A stretch of 26,276 nucleotides of DNA from IMG/VR virus record IMGVR_UViG_3300035698_004072, positions 1 to 26,276 of that record. One strand, written 5' to 3'. Under the pieces are notes generated by a model that ran no database searches, was not told the DNA's origin, and saw nothing but the letters and a program-made list of their open reading frames with translations. Made by a program: the position numbers and the translations under genes. Of the stretch, positions 7,831-14,241 are shown piece by piece. Source of the stretch: a virus. Within the stretch, counting starts at the first letter, position 1; each line of letters begins with the position of its first letter.

Positions 7831-8343
7831 TTTTTGAGTTGTTAGGTTGTCGCGATCCAGCTTCCGACTCGGAGTTTAAACAAGTAATTAATTCAACTGC
7901 TCTAACATAATTGATTTTTGCCCAATTAAGCCCGAACTCTTTACTCATTCTGTAGTCAATTATAACACTTGTTACATCCTTTCGCACAACGCCACTAACA
8001 AAGCTCGATTTTATTTTTTCGAGCTTTTTTTTTGAACCTCGCCGGAATCAAAAACTTTAGGCATTACAACCTTAAACAAGTCAACAATGCTCCCCGTATT
8101 CAGCTTATCAATAACTTCCGGCGCGTACGGGATCAACTCCCCGTCGTTGCCTTTTAGGTTCCAACCGACAATAACAGCCTTTAACATTGGTTTGGCTTTT
8201 TTCATCCCCGACATAATATTGTCCGGATCAACCGACGACGCAAAATCAATAAAATCTTCATAAGAAAGCTGTTTAATTGAAACGTAATCGCCGTTTTCAA
8301 GTTCAATTTTAGTAATCTCTTCACTTTGTAAAGATAATTGCAT
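7805..8343 (-). CDS. Tail assembly chaperone G-T fusion by -1 ribosomal frameshift
   Basis: The 110-residue G frame (8343-8011) contains CAA AAA AAA AGC near its end. The in-phase heptamer A_AAA_AAA lies at 8032-8026. The -1 frame is open through this point, reads KLEKIKSSFVSGVV, and continues without a stop to TAA at 7805. Slippage would give a 179-residue G-T protein: 106 residues of G plus 73 of T. This is the layout of the lambda G/GT chaperones, which coat the tape measure before tube assembly. The T frame ends 26 bases inside the tape measure gene, as expected. T has no convincing start of its own: a GTG at 7987 lacks an RBS, and the first ATG would remove a third of it. Confidence 0.82.
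8001..8026 (-). promoter_or_regulatory. Stem-loop abutting the frameshift site
   Basis: A perfect 8-base stem (AAGCTCGA/TCGAGCTT) encloses a 10-base A-rich loop that contains the TAA stop of the G frame. The stem begins at the last base of the slippery heptamer. Hairpins 3' of slippery sequences stimulate -1 frameshifting, but the usual spacer is 5-9 bases and here it is essentially zero, so the mechanism may differ. Read on the plus strand the same element plus nine Ts would look like an intrinsic terminator. Confidence 0.6.
8011..8343 (-). CDS. Tail assembly chaperone G-like protein
   Basis: This is the unshifted 110-residue product. It lies between the major tail protein and the tape measure, the fixed position of tail assembly chaperones. 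The N-terminal half has a small beta segment (ITKIELENGDYVSIKQLSYE) and the rest is helical (VDLFKVVMPKVFDSG), ending in a lysine/serine tail encoded by the slippery A-run. Sequence similarity to named families is weak, which is normal for these chaperones. Identity rests on position, size and the frameshift into the downstream frame. It would be made in excess over G-T and would not be part of the mature virion. Confidence 0.8.
   Translation of the reverse strand: MQLSLQSEEITKIELENGDYVSIKQLSYEDFIDFASSVDPDNIMSGMKKAKPMLKAVIVGWNLKGNDGELIPYAPEVIDKLNTGSIVDLFKVVMPKVFDSGEVQKKSSKK
8026..8032 (-). promoter_or_regulatory. Slippery heptamer A_AAA_AAA for -1 frameshift
   Basis: The minus strand carries nine As (8033-8025), and the G frame reads them as CAA AAA AAA AGC, placing an in-phase A_AAA_AAA heptamer here. 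Both lysyl-tRNAs can re-pair one base back. A second A6 run (TCG AAA AAA TAA, 8019-8014) lies just before the G stop, but it is flanked by G and is a poorer site. Confidence 0.75.
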
Positions 8344-8361
8344 AATGTAGCGGTTTAAAAA

Positions 8362-9765
8362 TTAATAAGAAGCCGTTGTATTTGTGAGTAAAACCTCGAC
8401 TAAATACCCCTCGGAATTACTATAGAATCCGCTAAACGGTATACTTTCATTAACTAATTCATCGTTAGTTAAGTTGGTCGCGTATTCGTCGAATTGAACA
8501 TCCGGATATTTAACACCTAGTCCATAATAAAGTCCAGTGGCGGCAATTTGCCCACCAGTTAAAGATAAATCGAGCGCTTGCGCAGTATTAAGTCTTAATT
8601 TACTCATAAACGTTTCGTCGACGTAATGCAACATAAACGTTCCACTCCCCATATTGTCTTTTTGTAAGATAGCGCTCGGGAACCGGTCTTTAATATTCGT
8701 TCCTGTTCCGGCGTGGCGCTCTTCCAAATTATTATCAATAATAAAACTAAACTCTTCTACTGATTCCGCTGCAACGGTCGAAATTGAATCTCCAACGCTT
8801 ATAACTCCCCCGCCCGACCAAGTAAACTCTTCATTTGTCGGACAAGTTGGCGTTTGTGGTGCCAGTAGAATTAAATCCCCAACAGCTAAAGCAGTTTCTA
8901 AATTAGTTACCGCAATCGACGTTTCCGCTACAACCGAATTGATTGTGTGAGTCTTAACCGTCGCCGCGCTAAAATCTAAAAACGTTCCAGTTGACGGTCT
9001 AAAAACCTTAATTGAGTCCGCCGCAACTAATCCGTGCGTTTGATCCAATAGGATTGTTGTCGCGCCAGCTCCAGCCCCAACGATAGCAGTAACATAACCC
9101 TGCCTAAATTGACATTGCGCCATCACTTTAACGCCAGCCGTCATGACATTATCAACCGGTGTCAACGCGTCGATTCCGTAAAACCTTACTCCTGTATAAC
9201 GGATCGCGCTTTCACTATAATTTATTTGCAAGCTATATGTTTCACCTAATTCAACCGGAGCTTTTCCTGTATGCCCGTATCTAGTGGCAGAAAAAGTTCC
9301 AAGTGCAGCGCTAAAGGTTCCGCCGTTCGTTACTGTGTCGCTAGTTGCCCAATCTCCAGAAACTCCAGTAGCGATTACAACTAAATCATTTTCTAAAATA
9401 GCCGCGACCGTACCAGTTCCGGAGGATCCATTTGAAATAGTATCGCCAACACTTAAATTCGTAATATTCGCCACATCAAACCGAACCCCGCTAGTTAAGC
9501 CCCCAAAAATACCATTAAGGAAATGACCTATATTTGTGTGGTCGACGTTAACGTTTAAGGTGCCAGCGGGCGCAGGAATGATGTTGTCTACCGCTCGACG
9601 GTTTAATGTTCGTATGCCGCACACGGGCGTTGCAGGGGTGTATTGGTAGTTTACCGCAATATCCTCGTTATTTAATCCAAAAAATGTGTCGGGAGTAATG
9701 GCTGTGTTAGCCGATACCTCTTTTTTTAACGAAGCCGACCCCCGTCTTGTGTATAATTCACTCAT
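8362..9765 (-). CDS. Major tail (tube) protein
   Basis: This 467-residue, beta-rich protein lies between the neck genes and the chaperone frame, the position of the siphovirus major tail protein. The N-terminus (MSELYTRRGSASLKKEVSAN) and the early segment with AGTLNVNVDHTNIGHFLNGI look like the start of a tube subunit. The C-terminal part (YYGLGVKYPDVQFDEYATNL, then NESIPFSGFYSN) matches the last strands of such proteins. It is longer than many tube proteins. The Gly/Thr/Val-rich segments at about 90-165 and 225-300 could be surface-exposed inserts, the second with the motif TILLDQTHGLVAADSIKVF. It would be one of the most abundant virion proteins. Confidence 0.8.
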   Translation of the reverse strand: MSELYTRRGSASLKKEVSANTAITPDTFFGLNNEDIAVNYQYTPATPVCGIRTLNRRAVDNIIPAPAGTLNVNVDHTNIGHFLNGIFGGLTSGVRFDVANITNLSVGDTISNGSSGTGTVAAILENDLVVIATGVSGDWATSDTVTNGGTFSAALGTFSATRYGHTGKAPVELGETYSLQINYSESAIRYTGVRFYGIDALTPVDNVMTAGVKVMAQCQFRQGYVTAIVGAGAGATTILLDQTHGLVAADSIKVFRPSTGTFLDFSAATVKTHTINSVVAETSIAVTNLETALAVGDLILLAPQTPTCPTNEEFTWSGGGVISVGDSISTVAAESVEEFSFIIDNNLEERHAGTGTNIKDRFPSAILQKDNMGSGTFMLHYVDETFMSKLRLNTAQALDLSLTGGQIAATGLYYGLGVKYPDVQFDEYATNLTNDELVNESIPFSGFYSNSEGYLVEVLLTNTTASY

Positions 9766-9783
9766 TTTTAAATATGGTTAATA

Positions 9784-9981
9784 TTATTTAGATATTGTTG
9801 CCTTTTCTTCCTCCTTTGCTTTAGCCGCTTTAGTAACTGCTTTTTCCCCGCCGTCGAATTTAGCCAGCTTCAACTTAACAAGATTGTCCGCGATCGTGTC
9901 GCTCACTCGGACTTTTTGCCCGTCTTTAAACGCTGGGCAATTTGGAATACTGATCTTTTTTAGGATAATAATTGACTGCAT
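9784..9981 (-). CDS. Small conserved-type phage protein, 65 aa
   Basis: The N-terminal 45 residues form a small beta domain (MQSIIILKKISIPN, then FKDGQKVRVSDTIADNLVKL) of a kind often seen near head-tail genes: a short strand, a 'GQ.V.V.D..A..L' turn and a helix. The last 20 residues are a charged Lys/Glu/Ala tail. It sits between the tail terminator and the major tail protein. A function is not established. It might be a minor structural or assembly protein. The start at 9981 is preceded by an A/T leader containing ACTAACC and AACC. Confidence 0.6.
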   Translation of the reverse strand: MQSIIILKKISIPNCPAFKDGQKVRVSDTIADNLVKLKLAKFDGGEKAVTKAAKAKEEEKATISK

Positions 9982-10007
9982 AATCTTTAAGGTTAATGGT
10001 TAGTTAT

Positions 10008-10036
10008 ATTATAGCCGTTTAGCAAACTGTTTTAAA
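10008..10036 (-). promoter_or_regulatory. Candidate sigma70-like promoter before the tail genes
   Basis: A perfect TATAAT (10013-10008) lies 17 bases after TTTAAA (10036-10031), a 4-of-6 match to TTGACA. The spacing is optimal. Transcription would begin near 10001 and leave a leader of about 20 bases before the ATG at 9981. It would boost the small protein and the major tail protein. In A/T-rich DNA such matches arise by chance, and a Bacteroidota-like sigma factor would use a different consensus. Confidence 0.35.
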
Positions 10037-10456
10037 CATCTTTGTTGATATTTTTATATCTTTAAATAATAAATCCCTGTCCGCAACGAATCCGACCGCC
10101 GTCGGGGTGATTGATTCGAACATGAAATAATTAACATTCCCGCCTAGTGATGAATTACTACTTCGCCTTAACTCTTCCAATATCGCGTCGACCAACGTTA
10201 ATAGTTTTGTTATCTGCGTTGAGAGGGCTGTCGTTTTCTCGACCATCACCCGAACCGTATAATTTATATTTACAAGGTTTTTCGTACTTGAATCATACTC
10301 TTCGCCGCTTGTATCATCAAAGATCGCGACCGTCGGCGTCGTCGTAACCTCTTCCGGCAAATAATCATAAACAGCCCCGATTTTGGCGGCTGTAGCGATC
10401 CCGTCAATAATTGATTTTAATTGAGTCCGTACTATAACGAAAGCGGATTGAGTCAT
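10019..10456 (-). CDS. Probable tail terminator / tail completion protein
   Basis: This 145-residue alpha/beta protein follows the gp10-like gene with a TAATG overlap and precedes the tail tube gene, where gpU-like terminators lie. The start (FVIVRTQLKSIIDGIA) is an amphipathic helix. It is followed by a beta segment (TTPTVAIFDDTSGEEYDSST), then a long strand and helix (NINYTVRVMVEKTT) and a final strand. This pattern of an N-terminal helix and small mixed sheet is the terminator fold. It would cap the tail tube and join it to the neck. Family assignment is by position and pattern, not by a unique motif. Confidence 0.6.
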   Translation of the reverse strand: MTQSAFVIVRTQLKSIIDGIATAAKIGAVYDYLPEEVTTTPTVAIFDDTSGEEYDSSTKNLVNINYTVRVMVEKTTALSTQITKLLTLVDAILEELRRSSNSSLGGNVNYFMFESITPTAVGFVADRDLLFKDIKISTKMFKTVC

Positions 10457-10821
10457 TAGGCTAGTGGTTTATTTTGTAAAATACGGCGATAATATAATTG
10501 GAATATCTTGACGATCTTTTGGCGGTTATCACTTAACGCAGGGCGTAAATATCCGAGCGGCTTCGATTTAGTATTAAACTCTCGCACCCTAGCATAATCT
10601 AAATTAGTTCCTACTGTCGCAAACTTTGAATTTGACTCGCTAGTGATCGACCGCCGCAAGTTACCCAATTTATAAGGGGCTTTTACTTTGGCGTCGTTCC
10701 TAACCAGTAGCGCCGACTTTATAAGCGCCAGCGTGTTGGCTTTTGTCATTTTATGCGGCAATCTCCGGAATATATCTTGCAATTTTTTAAGTTCCGCAGG
10801 TGAAAACTCAACGCTAATCAT
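10456..10821 (-). CDS. HK97 gp10-like neck / head-tail connector protein
   Basis: This 121-residue basic protein has the hallmarks of the HK97 gp10 family. An N-terminal helix (SPAELKKLQDIFRRLP) is followed by a helix (ALIKSALLVRNDAKVKAP), the 'KAPYKLGNLRRSI' turn, a beta hairpin and a 'YARVREFNTKSKPLGYLRPA' end. The KAP-x-G-x-LRRSI and Y-A-x-x-x-E elements are strong family signs. It acts in head-tail joining and lies between the stopper candidate and the tail terminator. Its ATG directly follows the upstream TAA. Confidence 0.8.
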   Translation of the reverse strand: MISVEFSPAELKKLQDIFRRLPHKMTKANTLALIKSALLVRNDAKVKAPYKLGNLRRSITSESNSKFATVGTNLDYARVREFNTKSKPLGYLRPALSDNRQKIVKIFQLYYRRILQNKPLA

Positions 10822-11130
10822 TTATAATTTTTTAATATAAAGCATTACATAAGTTAATTGCTGACCGTTGACCTCTTTTACCTCATACCCGAATATAAAA
10901 TAAGCCACCGATTCAATAACAATCTTGTCGCTATCTTCAAAATTCGTTTCCTCGGTTATCATTTCATAAACCTGTACCGACAAATCCATCCCCGTTACAG
11001 CCCGTCGTTCAGCGCTGGCGGGTTGAACGTAACACGATCCGCTAGTGATTGTTTTACTAGCACTCGGCGACCGCTTCCCGTTCGCGTCGGTTGCTATCCT
11101 ATAACTGTCAAAAATGCTATCTAAAATCAT
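10822..11130 (-). CDS. Probable head closure (stopper) protein
   Basis: This 102-residue, beta-rich protein sits between the connector and the gp10-like protein, the place of SPP1 gp16-type stoppers. It begins MILDSIFDSYRI, then a turn rich in Ser/Thr with a cysteine (ITSGSCYVQPAS), an AERRAVTGMD segment and three closing strands (IVIESVAYFIFGYEV; QQLTYVMLYIKKL). The order of short helix then small beta barrel fits the family. It would close the head after packaging. Sequence alone does not prove it; position is the main argument. The ATG directly follows the previous gene's TAG. Confidence 0.6.
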   Translation of the reverse strand: MILDSIFDSYRIATDANGKRSPSASKTITSGSCYVQPASAERRAVTGMDLSVQVYEMITEETNFEDSDKIVIESVAYFIFGYEVKEVNGQQLTYVMLYIKKL

Positions 11131-11706
11131 CTAAAGAACGGTTACGGATTTAAACTTTGCCAAAATACTCGTTACAAATTTATTGTCTTGTTTATCTAAC
11201 GTCGAAGATAATCCCAAAACACTTTGGTTTAAAAAGCCCTCATGGTGGCGGGTATTAAACAGCCTAGCCGCTAGTAAAATACAGGCTAAACTAAAATTCT
11301 CGACAACTGTTGCCGCCCCGCATTTATAAGAGATCCGAATATTCCTGCTCCCGATCCCATTAACGAAATATTTAGGAAATATCCGACCACTAGCCGCGTC
11401 AAAATCGACATCCCCGATCGTTTCGTCTGTATATTCGCTCCAATCCCCGTTGGAATCCTTATATTCTATTTTTACTAATTCGGTAATTGGATTATAAGCA
11501 GTTTTTAATTCGTCTTTAAATACAACGTCGCGGATTTCGTCGTCTATCGAAACCGCCGTTCCTGAATGTTTAGTATAGCCAGTTTCGTATTGAACAAGCT
11601 CATTAACTTTTGTCGCAACCGAAGCCAGAATAGTGTCGTATTTAGTTCCAGTTATACCTAGATATGTTTTAATATCACTAGCCGCGATGTAAGCTGCACC
11701 GATCAT
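11131..11706 (-). CDS. Head-tail connector (gp6-like adaptor)
   Basis: This 191-residue, mostly helical protein matches gp6/gp15-like adaptors that bind the portal. The N-terminus includes IAASDIKTYLGITGTKYDTI, then a long helix (ATKVNELVQYETGY), a beta hairpin (LVKIEYKDSNGDWSEYTD) and C-terminal helices (LACILLAARLFNTRHHEGFL). 'SDIKTYLGI...YD..L......V...VE..TG' is the typical opening of this family. It starts the neck module and follows the membrane-protein block. It forms a ring between portal and stopper. Confidence 0.78.
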   Translation of the reverse strand: MIGAAYIAASDIKTYLGITGTKYDTILASVATKVNELVQYETGYTKHSGTAVSIDDEIRDVVFKDELKTAYNPITELVKIEYKDSNGDWSEYTDETIGDVDFDAASGRIFPKYFVNGIGSRNIRISYKCGAATVVENFSLACILLAARLFNTRHHEGFLNQSVLGLSSTLDKQDNKFVTSILAKFKSVTVL

Positions 11707-11708
11707 AT

Positions 11709-11885
11709 TTATTTACGTTTAGAGAATAGTCTTTTAATCGCCCGCACCAATCGAGGGCGTTGCCGTCCCCTTGTCTTATTTGCCATTTCAGCAATGTCTT
11801 CGGCGAGCTTCTTTATATTACCACCTTCGTGCCTAAACTTCCTTAACTTCGCCGCGATCCCCTCGGTCAATGTAGTATGCTCCAT
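11709..11885 (-). CDS. Very basic small protein, 58 aa
   Basis: The ATG at 11885 comes one base after the stop of the preceding gene and gives a 58-residue protein rich in Arg and Lys. The N-terminus is mixed (MEHTTLTEGIAAKLRKF). The C-terminus is strongly basic (RGRQRPRLVRAIKRLFSKRK). A longer in-frame extension upstream to 12035 overlaps the previous gene heavily, and its sequence looks like a shadow of that gene, so I use the shorter start. A DNA- or RNA-binding or membrane-interacting role is possible. I recognise no family. Confidence 0.5.
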   Translation of the reverse strand: MEHTTLTEGIAAKLRKFRHEGGNIKKLAEDIAEMANKTRGRQRPRLVRAIKRLFSKRK

Positions 11886-11886
11886 G

Positions 11887-12129
11887 CTATTTTGGGTTAA
11901 ATTCTTTATTAAATAAGGCTTGAACGTTCTTATCAATAGTCCGAATTTTCTCTTCGATAACCGGTAGCTTTTTAATCTCGATCGAGTGGGCTTGTACCGT
12001 CGACGTTGTTTGCTTGAACTCTTCTTTAAATCCACCTAAATTAACTCCAAACGCCAGTAATGACAATATTACAGTAACGCCAGTTACAACCGAGATTGTT
12101 ACAGGATGGTCAGAAATTAATTTTTGCAT
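11887..12129 (-). CDS. XhlA-like membrane protein with coiled coil, 80 aa
   Basis: One transmembrane helix lies at about residues 9-33 (VTISVVTGVTVILSLLAFGV). It is followed by a periplasmic-type coiled coil (FKQTTSTVQAHSIEIKKLPV and onward to NVQALF). A single helix plus a charged coiled coil is the layout of haemolysin XhlA and some spanin-type proteins. It follows a two-helix membrane protein and precedes a basic protein, all spaced two or fewer bases apart. It is probably a lysis or membrane accessory factor. XhlA proteins usually have the coiled coil first and the helix last, so the reversed order is a caution. Confidence 0.5.
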   Translation of the reverse strand: MQKLISDHPVTISVVTGVTVILSLLAFGVNLGGFKEEFKQTTSTVQAHSIEIKKLPVIEEKIRTIDKNVQALFNKEFNPK

Positions 12130-12131
12130 AA

Positions 12132-12398
12132 TTATTTAGATTTAGCGAATATTGGTGATAATACTTTTTTAACAATAAGCTCATAATAACCAACCGACAA
12201 ACCCCAGACTTGGATTAGTGATTGAACATCCATTAATTGCAATCCATCGTGGAAATGCTGATATAACCCTGTCGCAACAACCGACAAGGCGAATACAACG
12301 ATTAAAACATAACTCTTGGCTTTCACCCCAACTTTTTTTTCTAAACGCTTATACGCTTCCGCAAGGATCGTAATAACCGCCGGTATTAGTAATTCCAT
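12132..12398 (-). CDS. Holin-like membrane protein, 88 aa
   Basis: The protein has two or three hydrophobic stretches: a weak one at residues 1-14 (MELLIPAVITILAE), a strong one at about 28-46 (SYVLIVVFALSVVATGLY) and another at about 60-80 (SLIQVWGLSVGYYELIVKKV). Its length, small polar turns and lysine-rich C-terminus (FAKSK) fit a class I or II holin, which would release the endolysin. But the gene lies within the head region, about 10 kb from the endolysin, an unusual place. It may instead anchor or export the fibre-like proteins encoded just upstream. The holin call is on topology only. Confidence 0.5.
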   Translation of the reverse strand: MELLIPAVITILAEAYKRLEKKVGVKAKSYVLIVVFALSVVATGLYQHFHDGLQLMDVQSLIQVWGLSVGYYELIVKKVLSPIFAKSK

Positions 12399-12399
12399 A

Positions 12400-12894
12400 T
12401 TATTTCTTGTTTAATAAATTAAAGATTTTTTCGGTCATAGTATCGCCAACCATAACGCAACTTTTATCGCACTCAATATCAGCCAACGTAGCCGCGAATT
12501 GTAATTGTAATTGAAAGTCGTCGCCCATATCAGCGCCAATAAATTCATGTTTTTTAGTGTCGTATTTAGCAATCAAATCTTTTTCTAAAGCCTTTCGCTT
12601 ATCCTTATCATTGCGGGCGACCATATCCAAATAAACATAATCGACGGGCGTTGTTTCGTTCTTTTTAAACTTTTCCTCTTCCCTGCTCCAATCATCATTA
12701 GATTGCGCCAAAGTAGCGCAATAATAACTACCCTCTTTTTCGTATTGGATATATTTGCCGTAACATTCCTCGGCTTTCATCTGATCGAAAGTCGCTTGTT
12801 CAAGATCTTTGTCGGGGATATAGTTGCCGATCGCCCCGCCTAAACCAAGCGCCGAAATAATTGCGGCTGTTAATCCTAGTGTTTTTAAATCCAT
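12400..12894 (-). CDS. Exported or membrane-anchored protein with four cysteines, 164 aa
   Basis: The N-terminal 24 residues (MDLKTLGLTAAIISALGLGG) form a hydrophobic helix that could be a signal anchor or an uncleaved signal peptide. The rest is a hydrophilic helical domain with Cys in AEECYGK, YYCATL, IECDK and KSCVM. Four cysteines beyond a membrane helix suggest two disulfides in the periplasm or outside the cell. I recognise no family. It lies directly after the CBM-like protein (9-base gap) and before the holin-like gene (one base). It may work with the exported proteins upstream. Confidence 0.5.
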   Translation of the reverse strand: MDLKTLGLTAAIISALGLGGAIGNYIPDKDLEQATFDQMKAEECYGKYIQYEKEGSYYCATLAQSNDDWSREEEKFKKNETTPVDYVYLDMVARNDKDKRKALEKDLIAKYDTKKHEFIGADMGDDFQLQLQFAATLADIECDKSCVMVGDTMTEKIFNLLNKK

Positions 12895-12903
12895 ATTATA
12901 AGA

Positions 12904-14211
12904 TTATTGTATTAATTCTACTCGTATATCATCCCAACCAAACCAACCTGTCGAAGTTCCTGCACCTGCTAAACTTAATGAAGTGCTAGCTGATACAATC
13001 GATTCGTCGAAGCATTGCCAAATATCCGCAACAGCGTCTCCAATCCAAACAGTACCACCATTATAGACCTGTGGTGTATTTGTACCATCACTCAACGCGC
13101 AACCTGTTATTCTGTACTTTTCGCCGATAGTTAATATTCCAGATTGAGCAGTATTATAGTTAGCTGAACCGCCTGTTGCCACCTTCAACCATTGTTCACC
13201 TCTATACGGATTGTCGGTTTCCTTTGTAATAATCGCTCCCGATGAAACATACCAATCCGCAACGCCCGCATTTTCCATGTCGCCACTACTCACAAGAGTT
13301 GAACCACCTGCCATTTTTCCATTATAAACCTCGACTCGAACATCATCAAACTCCACATAGCCACTACTACCGAACGAGCCAAATAATAATTCAGTTCCTG
13401 TTAAATATCCCGATAAATCAAAAGGTTGCCATCCAGTAGCTACCGAACTTGTCCAAGAACCACCTGCCACACCATGAACCGACGGGAATTCGCTACCATC
13501 GCCCCTTGATTGTCCTGTTACTCTTACATGTGATCCCGATGGAAACGTAGTAACCGCCCAATAAGTTGCGCTTGTAGCAGTTACTCTCAATAATTGATCC
13601 CCTCTGTACGGATCGGTAGTTTCTTTGCTTAATGTAGCGTCGCGACCAGTATACTCGCTCGTACCAACCTCTTCCATATTACCATCTGTGAGAACGGTCG
13701 CCCCGCCTGTCGGAGTTCCTTTGTATTCGGTAATACGAACATCATCGAACCAAGCAGAGCCGTCTTTATGCCCAAGCAGTTTAATGTCATCCGCTGTCGC
13801 AATAAATACGTTATCGCAATTTTGCCAAACAGCGTCGGAAGTTCCTGAACAAAGCGCGCCCGCGCCACCTGTCATAAAAAAGGCGCAATTAGCAGTACCA
13901 TCGCCACGCATTTTACCAGTAACACGATATGTTTCGCCAATAACCATTACATGATCTGTGTATGACCCGGGGTAATTCTCAATTTCATCTCCTGTAACTT
14001 TTAAGCTCTGCGTTCCTCTATAGAAAATAGTGTTATCTTTTGCTAAAGTAGCGCCACCACTAGCTGAATAATGAGTTGTGCCTGATTCCTCCATATCGCC
14101 ATCATCTAAAAGAGTGCCTTGACCTAAAATCATACTAGCCATTACCGGCGTTACCATAATCGAAATTATGATAAGCGGTGTTAATATCCTTGATATAAGT
14201 TTTTTAAACAT
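12904..14211 (-). CDS. Secreted protein with three CBM-like (jelly-roll) domains
   Basis: This 435-residue protein opens with a clear Sec signal peptide: a basic start (MFKKLISRI), a hydrophobic core (LTPLIIISIMV) and a likely cleavage after Ala25 (VMA/S). Three repeats of about 130 residues follow at 33-164, 172-298 and 304-435. Each begins with a DGDMEESG/DGNMEEVG/SGDMENAG turn, then YRG-x-Q-x-L-x-V, and ends with DD(V/I)R(V/I)E. This is the pattern of CBM4/9-type galactose-binding-like folds, whose repeats often bind sugars. Known tailed-phage virion proteins rarely have signal peptides, so this is odd in the head operon. It may coat host envelope glycans or act in the medium. Binding targets are unknown. 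Confidence 0.72.
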   Translation of the reverse strand: MFKKLISRILTPLIIISIMVTPVMASMILGQGTLLDDGDMEESGTTHYSASGGATLAKDNTIFYRGTQSLKVTGDEIENYPGSYTDHVMVIGETYRVTGKMRGDGTANCAFFMTGGAGALCSGTSDAVWQNCDNVFIATADDIKLLGHKDGSAWFDDVRITEYKGTPTGGATVLTDGNMEEVGTSEYTGRDATLSKETTDPYRGDQLLRVTATSATYWAVTTFPSGSHVRVTGQSRGDGSEFPSVHGVAGGSWTSSVATGWQPFDLSGYLTGTELLFGSFGSSGYVEFDDVRVEVYNGKMAGGSTLVSSGDMENAGVADWYVSSGAIITKETDNPYRGEQWLKVATGGSANYNTAQSGILTIGEKYRITGCALSDGTNTPQVYNGGTVWIGDAVADIWQCFDESIVSASTSLSLAGAGTSTGWFGWDDIRVELIQ

Positions 14212-14241
14212 ATTTTATTAGTGTTACTAATATTTTATTAG
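14210..14241 (-). repeat. 12-base direct repeat before the CBM-like gene
   Basis: The minus strand reads CTAATAAAATAT twice, 20 bases apart in phase, separated by TAGTAACA. The first copy covers the stop codon of the fibre-like gene and the second ends on the ATG of the CBM-like gene. It is either local A/T duplication or a leader element. The function is not known. Confidence 0.4.

Noticed and set aside
7805-7987. Separate 60-residue gene from GTG at 7987
   Set aside because: It lacks an RBS and an upstream stop in frame, and is better explained as the T part of the frameshift fusion.
8001-8033. Plus-strand intrinsic terminator
   Set aside because: There are no plus-strand genes to terminate. 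The T-run is explained by the slippery A-run of the chaperone gene. It is kept only as a side possibility in the findings.
11709-12035. Longer 108-residue version of the basic protein
   Set aside because: The added 50 residues overlap the 80-aa gene in another frame and look like a shadow. The ATG one base after that gene's stop fits the operon spacing better.
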